Source: Lewinellaceae bacterium (GTDB lineage Bacteria > Bacteroidota > Bacteroidia > Chitinophagales > Saprospiraceae). From it: a stretch of 64,000 nucleotides of DNA. The first letter of the stretch is position 1; each line of letters opens with the position of its first letter. A program made the position numbers and the translations under genes. The notes under the pieces are model-generated. The model searched no databases. It saw only the letters and a list, made by a program, of their open reading frames with translations, and was not told where the DNA came from. The DNA lies in contig JACJYH010000002.1 of NCBI GenBank assembly GCA_020636195.1, positions 434,001-498,000 on the forward strand. The letters run 5' to 3'. Below are positions 36,993-45,167 of this stretch, piece by piece.

Positions 36993-38216
36993 TCAAAATA
37001 TTTTACACGTCAGTACAGCGATATCATCAGTGATTTCTACATTTCCTCTAAAGTCATGCAATTCATTTAACAAAGCTTGATTAAAAGGTTCTGGAGCTAC
37101 TGTTTGGTTTGTTTTAATAAATGCTTCTAATTGCTCATCGCCAAAGTATTCACCTTTTTCATTATGAAGGTCAGTAAGTCCATCTGTAAAACACAAGATG
37201 ATGTCACCCGATTGGATAGGAATTACTTCTTCTTTGATGTTTTCCAATTTTTCAAAGGCGCCAATAAATGAACAGCCCTTATTCAGTCGAGTGATATTTC
37301 CTTTGGATTCCAAGATAGGAGGGTAGTGGCCGGCGTTGACATACTTCAAAGTTTTGGCTTTCAGATCAACTTCGCCTATAAAAAATGTGATGTACCGATC
37401 GCTTTTAGTGATGCGATACACCGATTGATTCAATGCAAATATAAAGGTTTCAAGGTCTCTGTACTGGAAGATCAGACTTTGAATCATCGCCTGAAAATTG
37501 GCCATGAGCAATGCAGCTGCAACACCTTTTCCGGATATATCTGCAATACAAAACGCAAATCGATGTTCATCAAACTGAATAAAATCTAGGTAATCACCAC
37601 CGATGTTGTCATGTGGCATATAAATTTTTGAGAAGGCAAATTTCTCACTCACAGGAAGGTTTTCAGGTATGAGCATTTGTTGAACTTCCGTTGCAAATTC
37701 CATTTCCCGTCTTAATCGCTCTTGTTCGAGTTGTCTTTTGAAAAGTCTTTTATTTTCTATGGCAACTGCGATGATATTAGTAATTGTAGTGATGAACTGT
37801 ATCTTATTATATAAATCTTCTTTCTCCTTGATACCACCTATGATGGCATATGCGATAGGTAAGTTCTTGTGAAATACAGGAATGATGATATCAAAACCTT
37901 CCAGAATCGGATATTCGTCTTGCTTGATGGTGTAAAGTCTTTTGTGTGGTAGAAGGATGGACATGATTTCTTCATGATCAGAAATACCATGATTTATTGC
38001 AGTCGTACATTGCCATTCTCCATCAGCTAAAATATACAAAGCCATTTTTTCTACGCCCATTTCCCAGCTTAGAAAAGATTTATACATATTGTACAAACCT
38101 TCGGCAGACACGTTGTCATTAATGGCTTGCGTGATGGTGAGCAACGATTTTATCTGCAATTGTTTGAGACTCAAATCTTTCTCTAACTTCTCCAATAAAG
38201 CTATTTCGCGATTCAT
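36993..38216 (-). CDS. SpoIIE-type PP2C protein phosphatase with GAF-like sensor domain
   Basis: A 407-residue cytosolic protein. A short coiled coil leads into a GAF-like domain (~20-165). A helical linker with the EMEFATEVQQMLIP motif (~170-185) precedes the SpoIIE/RsbU PP2C phosphatase (~195-405). The metal-binding aspartates are in NIGGDYLD, FCIADISGKG and FTDGLTD. Proteins of this architecture dephosphorylate STAS-domain anti-sigma antagonists in partner-switching systems. A STAS protein is encoded 13 kb away at 51240. The ATG comes 4 bp after a -7 box, so the mRNA is probably leaderless. Confidence 0.9.
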   Translation of the reverse strand: MNREIALLEKLEKDLSLKQLQIKSLLTITQAINDNVSAEGLYNMYKSFLSWEMGVEKMALYILADGEWQCTTAINHGISDHEEIMSILLPHKRLYTIKQDEYPILEGFDIIIPVFHKNLPIAYAIIGGIKEKEDLYNKIQFITTITNIIAVAIENKRLFKRQLEQERLRREMEFATEVQQMLIPENLPVSEKFAFSKIYMPHDNIGGDYLDFIQFDEHRFAFCIADISGKGVAAALLMANFQAMIQSLIFQYRDLETFIFALNQSVYRITKSDRYITFFIGEVDLKAKTLKYVNAGHYPPILESKGNITRLNKGCSFIGAFEKLENIKEEVIPIQSGDIILCFTDGLTDLHNEKGEYFGDEQLEAFIKTNQTVAPEPFNQALLNELHDFRGNVEITDDIAVLTCKIF

Positions 38217-38220
38217 ACCG

Positions 38221-38228
38221 CAAATGTA
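38221..38228 (-). promoter_or_regulatory. -7 box TACATTTG giving a leaderless phosphatase mRNA
   Basis: TACATTTG on the minus strand ends 4 bp before the ATG at 38216. Transcription normally starts a few bases after this box, which places it at the start codon. Confidence 0.45.
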
Positions 38229-38280
38229 TAAAACAATACGGTATGTGCGATTAATACTATGAGTATATTATAAGCAATTT

Positions 38281-38979
38281 TTATTCTGCTGCTGCAGCAC
38301 TTACCACAGAAAGTGTGTCAATACCATGATCGTACAATAACTGTGCACAAGCTTCTATAGTGGCTCCGGTTGTGATGACATCATCTACCAATAGTACATG
38401 TTTTTGTTTTAAGATTTGTGTGGGATCGTTGATTGAAAAACTTTCTTTCACATTGATAACACGTTCAGACCTTGATTTTCTGGTTTGTGACTCGGTTGTT
38501 TTTTCTTTTATAAGTAAGTTATTCATCATCTCACAATGCAACTTTTTTGCAATGGGACTTGCGATGAGTTCGCTTTGATTGTAGCCTCTATGATACTTTT
38601 TTGAGAAGTGGATAGGGATTGGAATGATGATGTCCGGACGTGGAAATATATGGCTTTCTGTCGCTTTATCTCCAATCATTTCACCAAGTGCTGTGCCTAT
38701 ATATGCTTTTCTCTTGTACTTGAGGTTGTGGAGCATGTTTTGTACTATAGATCTCTCTCTGAATACAAAAAGCGAACCTGCAAAATCATACTTGAACCTC
38801 CCAAAAAAATGACTGGAAACATAATGTGTTTTGAGTTCGAAATGATCTGTAAAAGGAACATTAAAAGCGCAGCTCACGCAGAAATGGCTATTTCTCGATG
38901 AAGGTTTTCTTCCACATCCAATGCACAAATTCGGGAAAATGGTGTAAGCTATGTCATGAAAGATGTTTTTTAACTTCAT
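38281..38979 (-). CDS. comF: ComF family phosphoribosyltransferase-like protein
   Basis: A 232-residue protein. An N-terminal zinc-ribbon-like Cys cluster (CIGCGRKPS, then CVSC) is followed by a type I PRT domain. That domain has QTRKSRSER near residue 165 and the PRPP-binding loop LLVDDVITTGAT near 200. ComF is required for DNA uptake in naturally competent bacteria. The frame is open up to 39030, but that extra N-terminus is the translated tRNA-Pro (GVAGSNPVVPT is a known artefact of this kind), so the start is ATG 38979. It lies 14 bp after the tRNA and is likely cotranscribed with it. Confidence 0.9.
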   Translation of the reverse strand: MKLKNIFHDIAYTIFPNLCIGCGRKPSSRNSHFCVSCAFNVPFTDHFELKTHYVSSHFFGRFKYDFAGSLFVFRERSIVQNMLHNLKYKRKAYIGTALGEMIGDKATESHIFPRPDIIIPIPIHFSKKYHRGYNQSELIASPIAKKLHCEMMNNLLIKEKTTESQTRKSRSERVINVKESFSINDPTQILKQKHVLLVDDVITTGATIEACAQLLYDHGIDTLSVVSAAAAE

Positions 38980-38993
38980 TTTAGTTTTTTTAG

Positions 38994-39067
38994 TCGGGAC
39001 GACTGGATTCGAACCAGCGACCCCTAGCACCCCATGCTAGTGCGCTACCAGGCTGCGCCACGTCCCG
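38994..39067 (-). tRNA. tRNA-Pro (anticodon GGG)
   Basis: The minus strand folds into a complete cloverleaf. The 7-bp acceptor stem is CGGGACG/CGTCCCG, the D stem GCGC/GCGC with GG in the loop, the anticodon stem CTAGC/GCTAG with loop ATGGGGT (anticodon GGG, G37), and the T loop is TTCGAAT. The 3' CCA is not encoded. A -7 box lies 17 bp upstream. Confidence 0.96.
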
Positions 39068-39083
39068 AATAATTTTTAGATTG

Positions 39084-39091
39084 CAAAAATA
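39084..39091 (-). promoter_or_regulatory. -7 box TATTTTTG for tRNA-Pro and comF
   Basis: On the minus strand TATTTTTG matches TAnnTTTG, 17 bp ahead of the tRNA 5' end. Confidence 0.5.
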
Positions 39092-39112
39092 AGTTATTCC
39101 GAAAGAATATAA

Positions 39113-39143
39113 ATAAAAAAAGTCTTACCAATTGGCAAGACTT
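39113..39143 (-). terminator. Terminator of the arcA-thioesterase-yihY operon
   Basis: AAGTCTT (39120-39126) pairs with AAGACTT (39137-39143), extended inward by CC/GG around AATT. On the minus strand the stem is followed by a T-run. It lies 50 bp after the yihY stop. Confidence 0.75.
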
Positions 39144-39193
39144 CTGTTTTTTGGAATGAGATATTAACTAAATATCAAATATGATGCCAAAAA

Positions 39194-40141
39194 CTATGCT
39201 TCCTCCAAAAGTTTCTCCCTTTTTGACTCATTGATAGCGATGCTTGCATTGATTTCAAAACCAATCAAAAGGATCATGGAATTCAACTGAATCCAAATCA
39301 GAAGTACCATCAGTGCTCCAATGGAACCATACACTTCATTATATCTGCTGAAATTATTGATATACACACTGAAAATTTTTGATAACAATAGTGTGAAAAT
39401 CACTGCAAAAGAAGCTCCAAAATTGAAAAATGGCGTCTTGCTGTACATGGATGGACCAAACCTATAAATCAATGAAATACCTGTGTAAAGCACAAATATC
39501 GTTATAACCCATACCAAGGCTGTCAACAGGTCGTTTACTATGACCGGTAGCGCCATCAAGTTTTCAATATAATTTACAAAATATTTTTCAAGAACTGGAA
39601 TGACGAGTGCTATGACCAAAAGTATTGTCAATAATACTGTCAATGCAATCGCCCAAAGTCTTTGCACGATGATATTTCTTTTTTTGAAAACGCCTGACCA
39701 TGTTTTATCAAAACCGCCCATGAGCGTAAGCATGCCATTAGAAGAAAAATATAAAGCTAAAAATGCGCCTAAGGAAAGTAACCCTTGTCTCTTTGTCAAT
39801 ACGATGTCATTCAGTATGTCGAAGATATATTTATGAGATGCGTAGGGTAGTACATACTTTGTCCTTTCTTCCAGTGCACTGGTAAAATCAATGGCAATGG
39901 GCAATAATGGCAGTAAGGCAAAAATGAAGATGATGGTAGGAAAAAGCGATAAAAATAAACTGTATGCTATTGAGTTGGCCCTATTGATGATGTTGGCTAG
40001 GTTTGTTTCCTCCATGATCTGGGCAAGGGCTTCGTACAGACTTACACCTCTGAAGCCAAAGGGTGAGAACTCTTTGGACCATTCTATGACTTTATAAATC
40101 CATGGTGCATACTTCTTAATATAATGCTTTATCTTATTCAT
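39194..40141 (-). CDS. YihY/BrkB family inner-membrane protein
   Basis: A 315-residue protein with about six membrane helices (first ~58-85, last ~265-300). Family-typical segments are NRANSIAYSLFLSLFPTIIF (~55), ALYFSSNGMLTLM (~135), YRFGPSM (~225) and YGSIGALMVLLIW (~275). YihY proteins were once called RNase BN, wrongly; they are membrane proteins of unclear function, perhaps lipid or membrane organisation. It is the last gene of an operon starting at the arginine deiminase, 6 bp after the thioesterase gene. Confidence 0.88.
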   Translation of the reverse strand: MNKIKHYIKKYAPWIYKVIEWSKEFSPFGFRGVSLYEALAQIMEETNLANIINRANSIAYSLFLSLFPTIIFIFALLPLLPIAIDFTSALEERTKYVLPYASHKYIFDILNDIVLTKRQGLLSLGAFLALYFSSNGMLTLMGGFDKTWSGVFKKRNIIVQRLWAIALTVLLTILLVIALVIPVLEKYFVNYIENLMALPVIVNDLLTALVWVITIFVLYTGISLIYRFGPSMYSKTPFFNFGASFAVIFTLLLSKIFSVYINNFSRYNEVYGSIGALMVLLIWIQLNSMILLIGFEINASIAINESKREKLLEEA

Positions 40142-40147
40142 TAAGCA

Positions 40148-40582
40148 TCAAAACCAAGGCCTTAGGAGATTTTGTAAGTCTTCCGGACAATTTGTTCTCG
40201 TAAATGTCTCCATATCTATGAAGAACAGTTTTACAGAAGCTTTATGGAGTAAGGACATCTCGTGGTTGTAAATTTCATGTTTGAACTGTACCATCCGTGT
40301 AGGTAGTTCTTCCATTATAGAGCGTATGATCAATTCATCATCATACTTTGCCGGTTTCAGGTATCTGGCTTCGACTTCGACCACAGGCATCATCACCTTG
40401 TATTCATCTTCCATCTTTTGGTAAGTAAATCCAACGTGTCTCATGGTCTCTGCACGACCTATTTCATATAAAAGTGGGTATTGTCCATAATAAAGATATC
40501 CCATTTTATCGGTTTCTCCGTATCGAACCCTTTTTTTGAAGTCGTATGTCAGCATGCCGTTTGAATCGGTTAAATTGGTCAA
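40148..40582 (-). CDS. Acyl-CoA thioesterase, 4HBT (YbgC-like) family
   Basis: A hotdog-fold protein of 144 residues (or 135 from ATG 40555). It has the signature YGETDKMGYLYYGQYPLLYEIGR near 22-44, where Asp/Glu near the helix start is catalytic, and KPAKYDDEL. It hydrolyses acyl-CoA thioesters, substrate unknown. The TTG at 40582 overlaps the upstream stop codon by 4 bp (TTGA), a coupling arrangement, and competes with ATG 40555. It sits between arcA and yihY in one operon. Confidence 0.85.
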   Translation of the reverse strand: MTNLTDSNGMLTYDFKKRVRYGETDKMGYLYYGQYPLLYEIGRAETMRHVGFTYQKMEDEYKVMMPVVEVEARYLKPAKYDDELIIRSIMEELPTRMVQFKHEIYNHEMSLLHKASVKLFFIDMETFTRTNCPEDLQNLLRPWF

Positions 40583-41835
40583 ATAAAATCTCTAACTATT
40601 GGACAGGTCATACAATGCGAACCGCCTCTTGCTCTTGAGAGTTCGTTAGAAGGTAAGGTGATGATTGTTTTTTCTACCTTATCGACATCAATGGTTTTAT
40701 TTTCAACATCACGCAGAAAATCTCTTGCATGAAGGATGGTATATCCTGCATTGCGTAATGCAATATCAGTTTTAGGGTTTCGATCATATCCTATCGCTAC
40801 GCCAGGTTTTATTGCCACCAAATTGCAACCATCTGTCCATTGCTCTCGTTCCTGATAAGGGGATTTTCCATCTCCTGCAAATATGAACTGAATGTCAGGG
40901 TTGATCTCATGACTAAAGAAATTTTTTACTGAATCATAGGTCACTTTTGCACCGTTTTTTCTGTACACTTTCACATTAGAACTAAAACCATCATAGACAA
41001 TAGGTTTGAAACATATCATGTCGTTGTGGTCAATCATGGTAAATAAAGTATCTATATGCATAAAGCTACGCTCTGAAGGAATGTGTACTTGAGCCACATT
41101 TTTTGTCAATCCTTTTTCAAACAGCACTTTCATCAAACTTTTCATAGCATGATCTGTCGTTCTCTCTGAGCAGCCTATTAACACATAATCATCATTCAAA
41201 ACCATCATGTCGCCACCTTCCAATGACACAACTTCTCCGTACTTTGATGGTGGAAATTTATCTATATGATTGAGATTGATGATTTTATTTTCATTATTCA
41301 GATGTGCAAATAATGGATGAGCATAAAATATAAATCGGGTCAATAGATTCTCCCTATATCGGGCAGATTTGGCAGCTTTTGTCAGGATGATATGGTCTTT
41401 TATCGTGACGGCCACATCTCGGGTAAAAATAAAGTTGGGAATAGGATCGAAATATATGTGATCGTCATCTTGATAATATCCCGTGATCAATAATTTTGTC
41501 AACTCATCATGTTTCAAGCTCATCAAAAAATCTTTATCAGAAGGTGGACGTTCTTCATATTCTATGACTTTGCTGATCAATTCATCTTTGATATCAGGAC
41601 TAGCATCAAATCCTTCAGTAATCAGTCGCTGGGTATCCAAGACATTCGGTTTTCCTAAAAACGCTTGCAAAACACGCCGAAAGACATCATGTTCTTCTCT
41701 CATTTGAGGTAAATATACGATATCATCGAAGAGCAATTCTTCTGCCTTTTTTGGTGAAACACGAGCTATGCCATCATCTGGCCTATGGATAATGACCTTC
41801 CTTAAATGACCGATTTCTGAATTTGTGTGCAACAT
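40579..41835 (-). CDS. arcA: Arginine deiminase
   Basis: A 418-residue protein that hydrolyses arginine to citrulline and ammonia. The motifs fit the family: LEGGD near residue 210, FTRDVAV near 140, HIDTLFTM near 260, and the nucleophile Cys in GGSHCMTCP near the C-terminus. A TTG extends the frame to 41859, but the -7 box at 41864-41857 covers that codon, so ATG 41835 is the start. No ornithine carbamoyltransferase or carbamate kinase is nearby. The operon instead continues with a thioesterase and YihY, so an ADI energy pathway is not evident here and a single-gene role (acid tolerance or nitrogen use) is as likely. Confidence 0.9.
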   Translation of the reverse strand: MLHTNSEIGHLRKVIIHRPDDGIARVSPKKAEELLFDDIVYLPQMREEHDVFRRVLQAFLGKPNVLDTQRLITEGFDASPDIKDELISKVIEYEERPPSDKDFLMSLKHDELTKLLITGYYQDDDHIYFDPIPNFIFTRDVAVTIKDHIILTKAAKSARYRENLLTRFIFYAHPLFAHLNNENKIINLNHIDKFPPSKYGEVVSLEGGDMMVLNDDYVLIGCSERTTDHAMKSLMKVLFEKGLTKNVAQVHIPSERSFMHIDTLFTMIDHNDMICFKPIVYDGFSSNVKVYRKNGAKVTYDSVKNFFSHEINPDIQFIFAGDGKSPYQEREQWTDGCNLVAIKPGVAIGYDRNPKTDIALRNAGYTILHARDFLRDVENKTIDVDKVEKTIITLPSNELSRARGGSHCMTCPIVRDFI

Positions 41836-41856
41836 AATGGAGATTGTAATCTTAGG

Positions 41857-41864
41857 CAAAGGTA
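41857..41864 (-). promoter_or_regulatory. -7 box TACCTTTG for the arcA operon
   Basis: The minus strand reads TACCTTTG, 22 bp ahead of ATG 41835. It excludes the TTG at 41859 as start. Confidence 0.6.
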
Positions 41865-42067
41865 GTAATTTTATATCGTTACTGTCATGAAATTCAACTA
41901 TGCCTACTTTAATTTCATCAAAAAATCTTTGATCTAAACTATCATGAATCTAATATTTTTGACCAAGTTGTATCCATTAATAAACACGAAACGGACAATT
42001 AAAATTTTGGTTTTTTGGAGAGAAGTAAACCCAAAGATTAACATTGTGTTATTTAAAGGTATGTCAA

Positions 42068-42094
42068 TTGATTCTCCTAAATATTGTATCTTTG
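42068..42094 (+). promoter_or_regulatory. Promoter of the MBL-parAB-DUF5683-corA operon
   Basis: TTG at 42068-42070 and TATCTTTG at 42087-42094 are 16 nt apart, giving a leader of about 90 nt before ATG 42189. Confidence 0.55.
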
Positions 42095-42188
42095 CACGTT
42101 GTAAACTAAAGGATTTCATCCATTATTCTTCGGGATTTATTTCAACATTTTTTATTTCAATATTTTATATCATTGTAATAATAATAAT

Positions 42189-42869
42189 ATGAATATTAAG
42201 TATTTTGGACATTCTACTTTTATTATAGAGTTTGGTGGCAAGCGTCTCTTGTTTGATCCTTTCATTACCGGAAATCCGTTGGTGGAAGAAAAGAATGTAG
42301 AGTCCATTTCGGTGGATCACATCTTACTGAGCCATGGTCATGGTGATCATGTGGCAGATGCTGAAGCCATTGCAAAAAACAATAATGCAACTATCATTTC
42401 TACCTACGAAATTGTCGAATGGTTTCAACAAAAAGGTATATCTGGTCATCCAATGAATATAGGTGGTGAGTGGCAGTTTGATTTTGGCAAGGTCAAAATG
42501 GTTAATGCTGTACATTCTTCAGTACTTCCTGACGGCACTTACGGTGGAAATCCTGTTGGTTTTCTTCTTACCAATGACAAAGAATCGCTTTACTTTGCCG
42601 GAGATACAGCTTTGACGATGGATATGCACCTTTTAAAAATGTTTTGTCCTACGCTTCAGGTCGCTATATTGCCAATAGGAAGTAATTTCACCATGGGCGT
42701 TTCAGATGCTGTGATCGCTGCGGAATGGATAGGATGCGATCAGATAATTGGGTGCCATTACGATACATTTGGATATATCAAGATCGACCATAAATCAGCC
42801 AAAGATGCTTTTGCGAAAAAGGGAAAATTGCTGACACTTTTACCGTTAGGAGATAGTATTCAATTATAA
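42189..42869 (+). CDS. UPF0173 metal-dependent hydrolase (metallo-beta-lactamase fold)
   Basis: A 226-residue protein with the zinc motif HGHGDHVAD near residue 50, further metal residues in FAGDT (~138) and GCHYDTFG (~195). It has the short MBL-fold length of UPF0173 (YtkL-like) proteins. These hydrolases are widespread and their substrates mostly unknown. It is the first gene of the operon with parA and parB, 13 bp upstream. Confidence 0.9.
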   Translation: MNIKYFGHSTFIIEFGGKRLLFDPFITGNPLVEEKNVESISVDHILLSHGHGDHVADAEAIAKNNNATIISTYEIVEWFQQKGISGHPMNIGGEWQFDFGKVKMVNAVHSSVLPDGTYGGNPVGFLLTNDKESLYFAGDTALTMDMHLLKMFCPTLQVAILPIGSNFTMGVSDAVIAAEWIGCDQIIGCHYDTFGYIKIDHKSAKDAFAKKGKLLTLLPLGDSIQL

Positions 42870-42882
42870 AACATAGTTTTTT

Positions 42883-43662
42883 ATGACCAAGATTATTGCA
42901 ATAGCAAATCAAAAAGGTGGTGTTGGTAAGACCACAACAGCCATTAACCTCGCTGCTTCGTTAGCTATCATGGAGATGAAGGTGCTTTTGGTAGATGCTG
43001 ACCCACAAGCCAATGCAACTTCAGGTGTAGGTATCAAACCTGATGATATTCAATATACTATTTATGACTGTCTCACTGAAAACGTAGATCCAAACTTGGC
43101 TATTCTTTCTACTAGCACACCAAATTTGGACGTTTTGCCCTCATCTATCGATTTGGTAGGTGCAGAAATAGAATTGGTCAATTATCCGGCAAGAGAATAC
43201 ATCATGAGAAATGTATTGGAAAAGATCACAAAGGAATATGATTATATCTTCATTGACTGCCTGCCATCGTTGGGATTAATCACCTTGAATGCCTTGGCAT
43301 CAGCAGATAGCGTCATTGTGCCTGTACAATGTGAATTTTTTTCATTGGAAGGTTATGGAAAACTCAAGGATACTTTAAATCTTGTCAAAAATGCAATTAA
43401 TCCAAAATTGGAGATTGAAGGTGTGTTGCTATCTATGTATGATCAGAGACTTAGAATGGCCAATATGGTTATAGAAGAAGTGAGGCACATCATTTCCGAC
43501 AGAATTTATGAGACAGTTATCCATAGAAATAGTAAAATAGGCGAGGCACCATCTTTGGGTCAGCCTGTCTTAATTTATGATGCCAGCAGCAAAGGTGCAG
43601 TCAACTTTCTTAACTTAGCTCATGAATTTATGTCCCACAATAATACATCCGTTTTGTCATAA
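42883..43662 (+). CDS. parA: Chromosome-partitioning ATPase ParA (Soj)
   Basis: A 259-residue Walker-type ATPase. The deviant Walker A is KGGVGKTT near residue 11, Walker A' is VDADPQAN near 40 and Walker B is YIFIDCLPSLG near 125. It binds nucleoid DNA in its ATP form and moves ParB-parS complexes to segregate the chromosome. Gene order parA-parB-DUF5683 is typical for Bacteroidota. parB starts 21 bp downstream. parS sites were not recognised in the window. Confidence 0.96.
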   Translation: MTKIIAIANQKGGVGKTTTAINLAASLAIMEMKVLLVDADPQANATSGVGIKPDDIQYTIYDCLTENVDPNLAILSTSTPNLDVLPSSIDLVGAEIELVNYPAREYIMRNVLEKITKEYDYIFIDCLPSLGLITLNALASADSVIVPVQCEFFSLEGYGKLKDTLNLVKNAINPKLEIEGVLLSMYDQRLRMANMVIEEVRHIISDRIYETVIHRNSKIGEAPSLGQPVLIYDASSKGAVNFLNLAHEFMSHNNTSVLS

Positions 43663-43683
43663 AATCATTTTAGAATAGTAATA

Positions 43684-44577
43684 ATGAATAAAAAAACAGA
43701 AGTATCCAAAGGTTTACGTTCGCTTCTCACCAACATCGAGAAGACCAATAATCCGGATGAACGGAAGCAATTGGTCAAAGAATTGAACCACAGTATTGCC
43801 CTAATCAGCCCTGCAGTGATTGAAGTGAATCCATTTCAACCAAGGACAGACTTCGATGAGGAAAAACTGTTGGAGCTTGCAAAAAGTATAAAAACATCCG
43901 GATTAATTCAGCCAATAACTGTCAGAGCATTAGGTGGTGACACATATCAGTTGATATCGGGAGAACGAAGATTGAGAGCTTCGAAGATGGCTGGATTAAA
44001 AGAGATTCCGGCTTATATTCGCGTCGCCAATGATCAAGAAATGCTGGAGATGGCATTGGTGGAAAACATACAAAGATCTGACCTCAATGCACTTGAAGTC
44101 GCCATTTCATACCAACGTTTGATGGATGAGTGTAATCTGACGCATGAAGCGTTGTCAGATAGGGTAGGTAAGGATAGAAGTACGATCACAAATTACATCC
44201 GTTTATTAAAACTACCTGTGCAGTTACAATCAGCAGTTAGAGATGGATTGCTCAGCATGGGTCATGCCAGAGCGTTGGCAGGAATAGAAAATCCCGCTGT
44301 TCAATTGATGATTTTCAAGCAGACCATAGAAAAATCTCTTTCGGTCAGAGCAACGGAACAGCTTATAAGAGAGTTGTCAGAAAAACCTGCAACAAAAACG
44401 AATAAACAGAGTAAAGCACCTTCTGAATCGATTCAGAAAATTACTGCTCAGTTGAGTCAAAAATTTGGGACAAAAGTATCTGTCAACAGAAATCAAGACG
44501 GCAAAGGATCTATTTCATTACCTTTCAGAAATGATGACGAATTCAATAAAATACTCGAGCTTATGGAAGTGGACTAG
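43684..44577 (+). CDS. parB: Chromosome-partitioning protein ParB (Spo0J)
   Basis: A 297-residue CTPase and parS-binding protein. The ParB/Srx domain (~45-140) has NPFQPRTDF and the CTP-binding box GERRLRAS (~95-102), followed by ENIQRSDLN. The central HTH covers ~150-215 (LSDRVGKDRSTITNYIRLLKL), and a C-terminal dimerisation segment ends the protein. The Gly-Glu-Arg-Arg motif is intact. Its last 47 bp overlap the DUF5683 gene. Confidence 0.96.
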   Translation: MNKKTEVSKGLRSLLTNIEKTNNPDERKQLVKELNHSIALISPAVIEVNPFQPRTDFDEEKLLELAKSIKTSGLIQPITVRALGGDTYQLISGERRLRASKMAGLKEIPAYIRVANDQEMLEMALVENIQRSDLNALEVAISYQRLMDECNLTHEALSDRVGKDRSTITNYIRLLKLPVQLQSAVRDGLLSMGHARALAGIENPAVQLMIFKQTIEKSLSVRATEQLIRELSEKPATKTNKQSKAPSESIQKITAQLSQKFGTKVSVNRNQDGKGSISLPFRNDDEFNKILELMEVD

Positions 44578-45163
44578 GCGATCTATCGCCGTAATTGTCG
44601 TCATTCTATATGCTCTTACCTATACTTCTGCACAGAACGGTCAAACTGAGCCGGTCGTTTTACCAGAAGTGGATTCCACAGCAACAGACTCTATATATAG
44701 CAACGGTTTTTTTGAGCTGTTCAAAGGAAAACCTGGAAGGGCAGCATTGTATTCCCTTCTCATTCCTAGTGGAGGACAGATATACAATCGTCGATGGTGG
44801 AAGGTGCCATTAGCATTGGGAATAGAAACCACTACAACCTATTTTGTTATTACAACAACTAAAAGTTTGAAAAAGAGTCAGGCTAATTATGAAGCTGCAT
44901 TGGCTGTAGAAGATCCAAATACAGCTAGGTATCTCGCCATCAGAAATAATGATAGGAAGAATAAGGAATGGTCGTATTTTTGGTTGATTGCAGGTCATTT
45001 TTTGACGGTATTGGATGCTTACGTTGACAGACATCTCATGGGTTTTGATGTGTCAGATGATATTTTTAGTTTTTCAGATTCACCTCCATATGTGCCGTTG
45101 ATATCCATTCATGTGCCATTAAACAAAAAGAAAAAACCTATACCTTTGCCTGTATATCCATAG
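44531..45163 (+). CDS. DUF5683 family membrane protein
   Basis: A 210-residue protein from ATG 44531. The N-terminus has a hydrophobic signal or anchor (~20-36, ending TSAQ). The family core shows LIPSGGQIYNRRWWKVPLA near residue 78, helices ~93-110 and ~145-165, and DAYVDRHLMGFDVS near 165. The frame is open further up inside parB, but 44531 is the latest ATG that keeps the whole hydrophobic segment. DUF5683 sits after parB in many Bacteroidota, where its role is unknown, perhaps envelope-related. corA follows after 4 bp. Confidence 0.85.
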   Translation: MMTNSIKYSSLWKWTRRSIAVIVVILYALTYTSAQNGQTEPVVLPEVDSTATDSIYSNGFFELFKGKPGRAALYSLLIPSGGQIYNRRWWKVPLALGIETTTTYFVITTTKSLKKSQANYEAALAVEDPNTARYLAIRNNDRKNKEWSYFWLIAGHFLTVLDAYVDRHLMGFDVSDDIFSFSDSPPYVPLISIHVPLNKKKKPIPLPVYP

Positions 45164-45167
45164 AAAG

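Noticed and set aside
38980..39030. Longer N-terminus for ComF
   Set aside because: It is translated tRNA-Pro sequence; GVAGSNPVVPT is a recurring artefact of this kind.
41944..42192. 82-residue plus-strand ORF before the MBL hydrolase
   Set aside because: It spans the promoter at 42068-42094, has a biased low-information translation and no motif.
42100..44600. parS site or replication origin near parAB
   Set aside because: No TGTTTCACGTGGAACA-like palindrome or DnaA-box cluster was recognised by eye.
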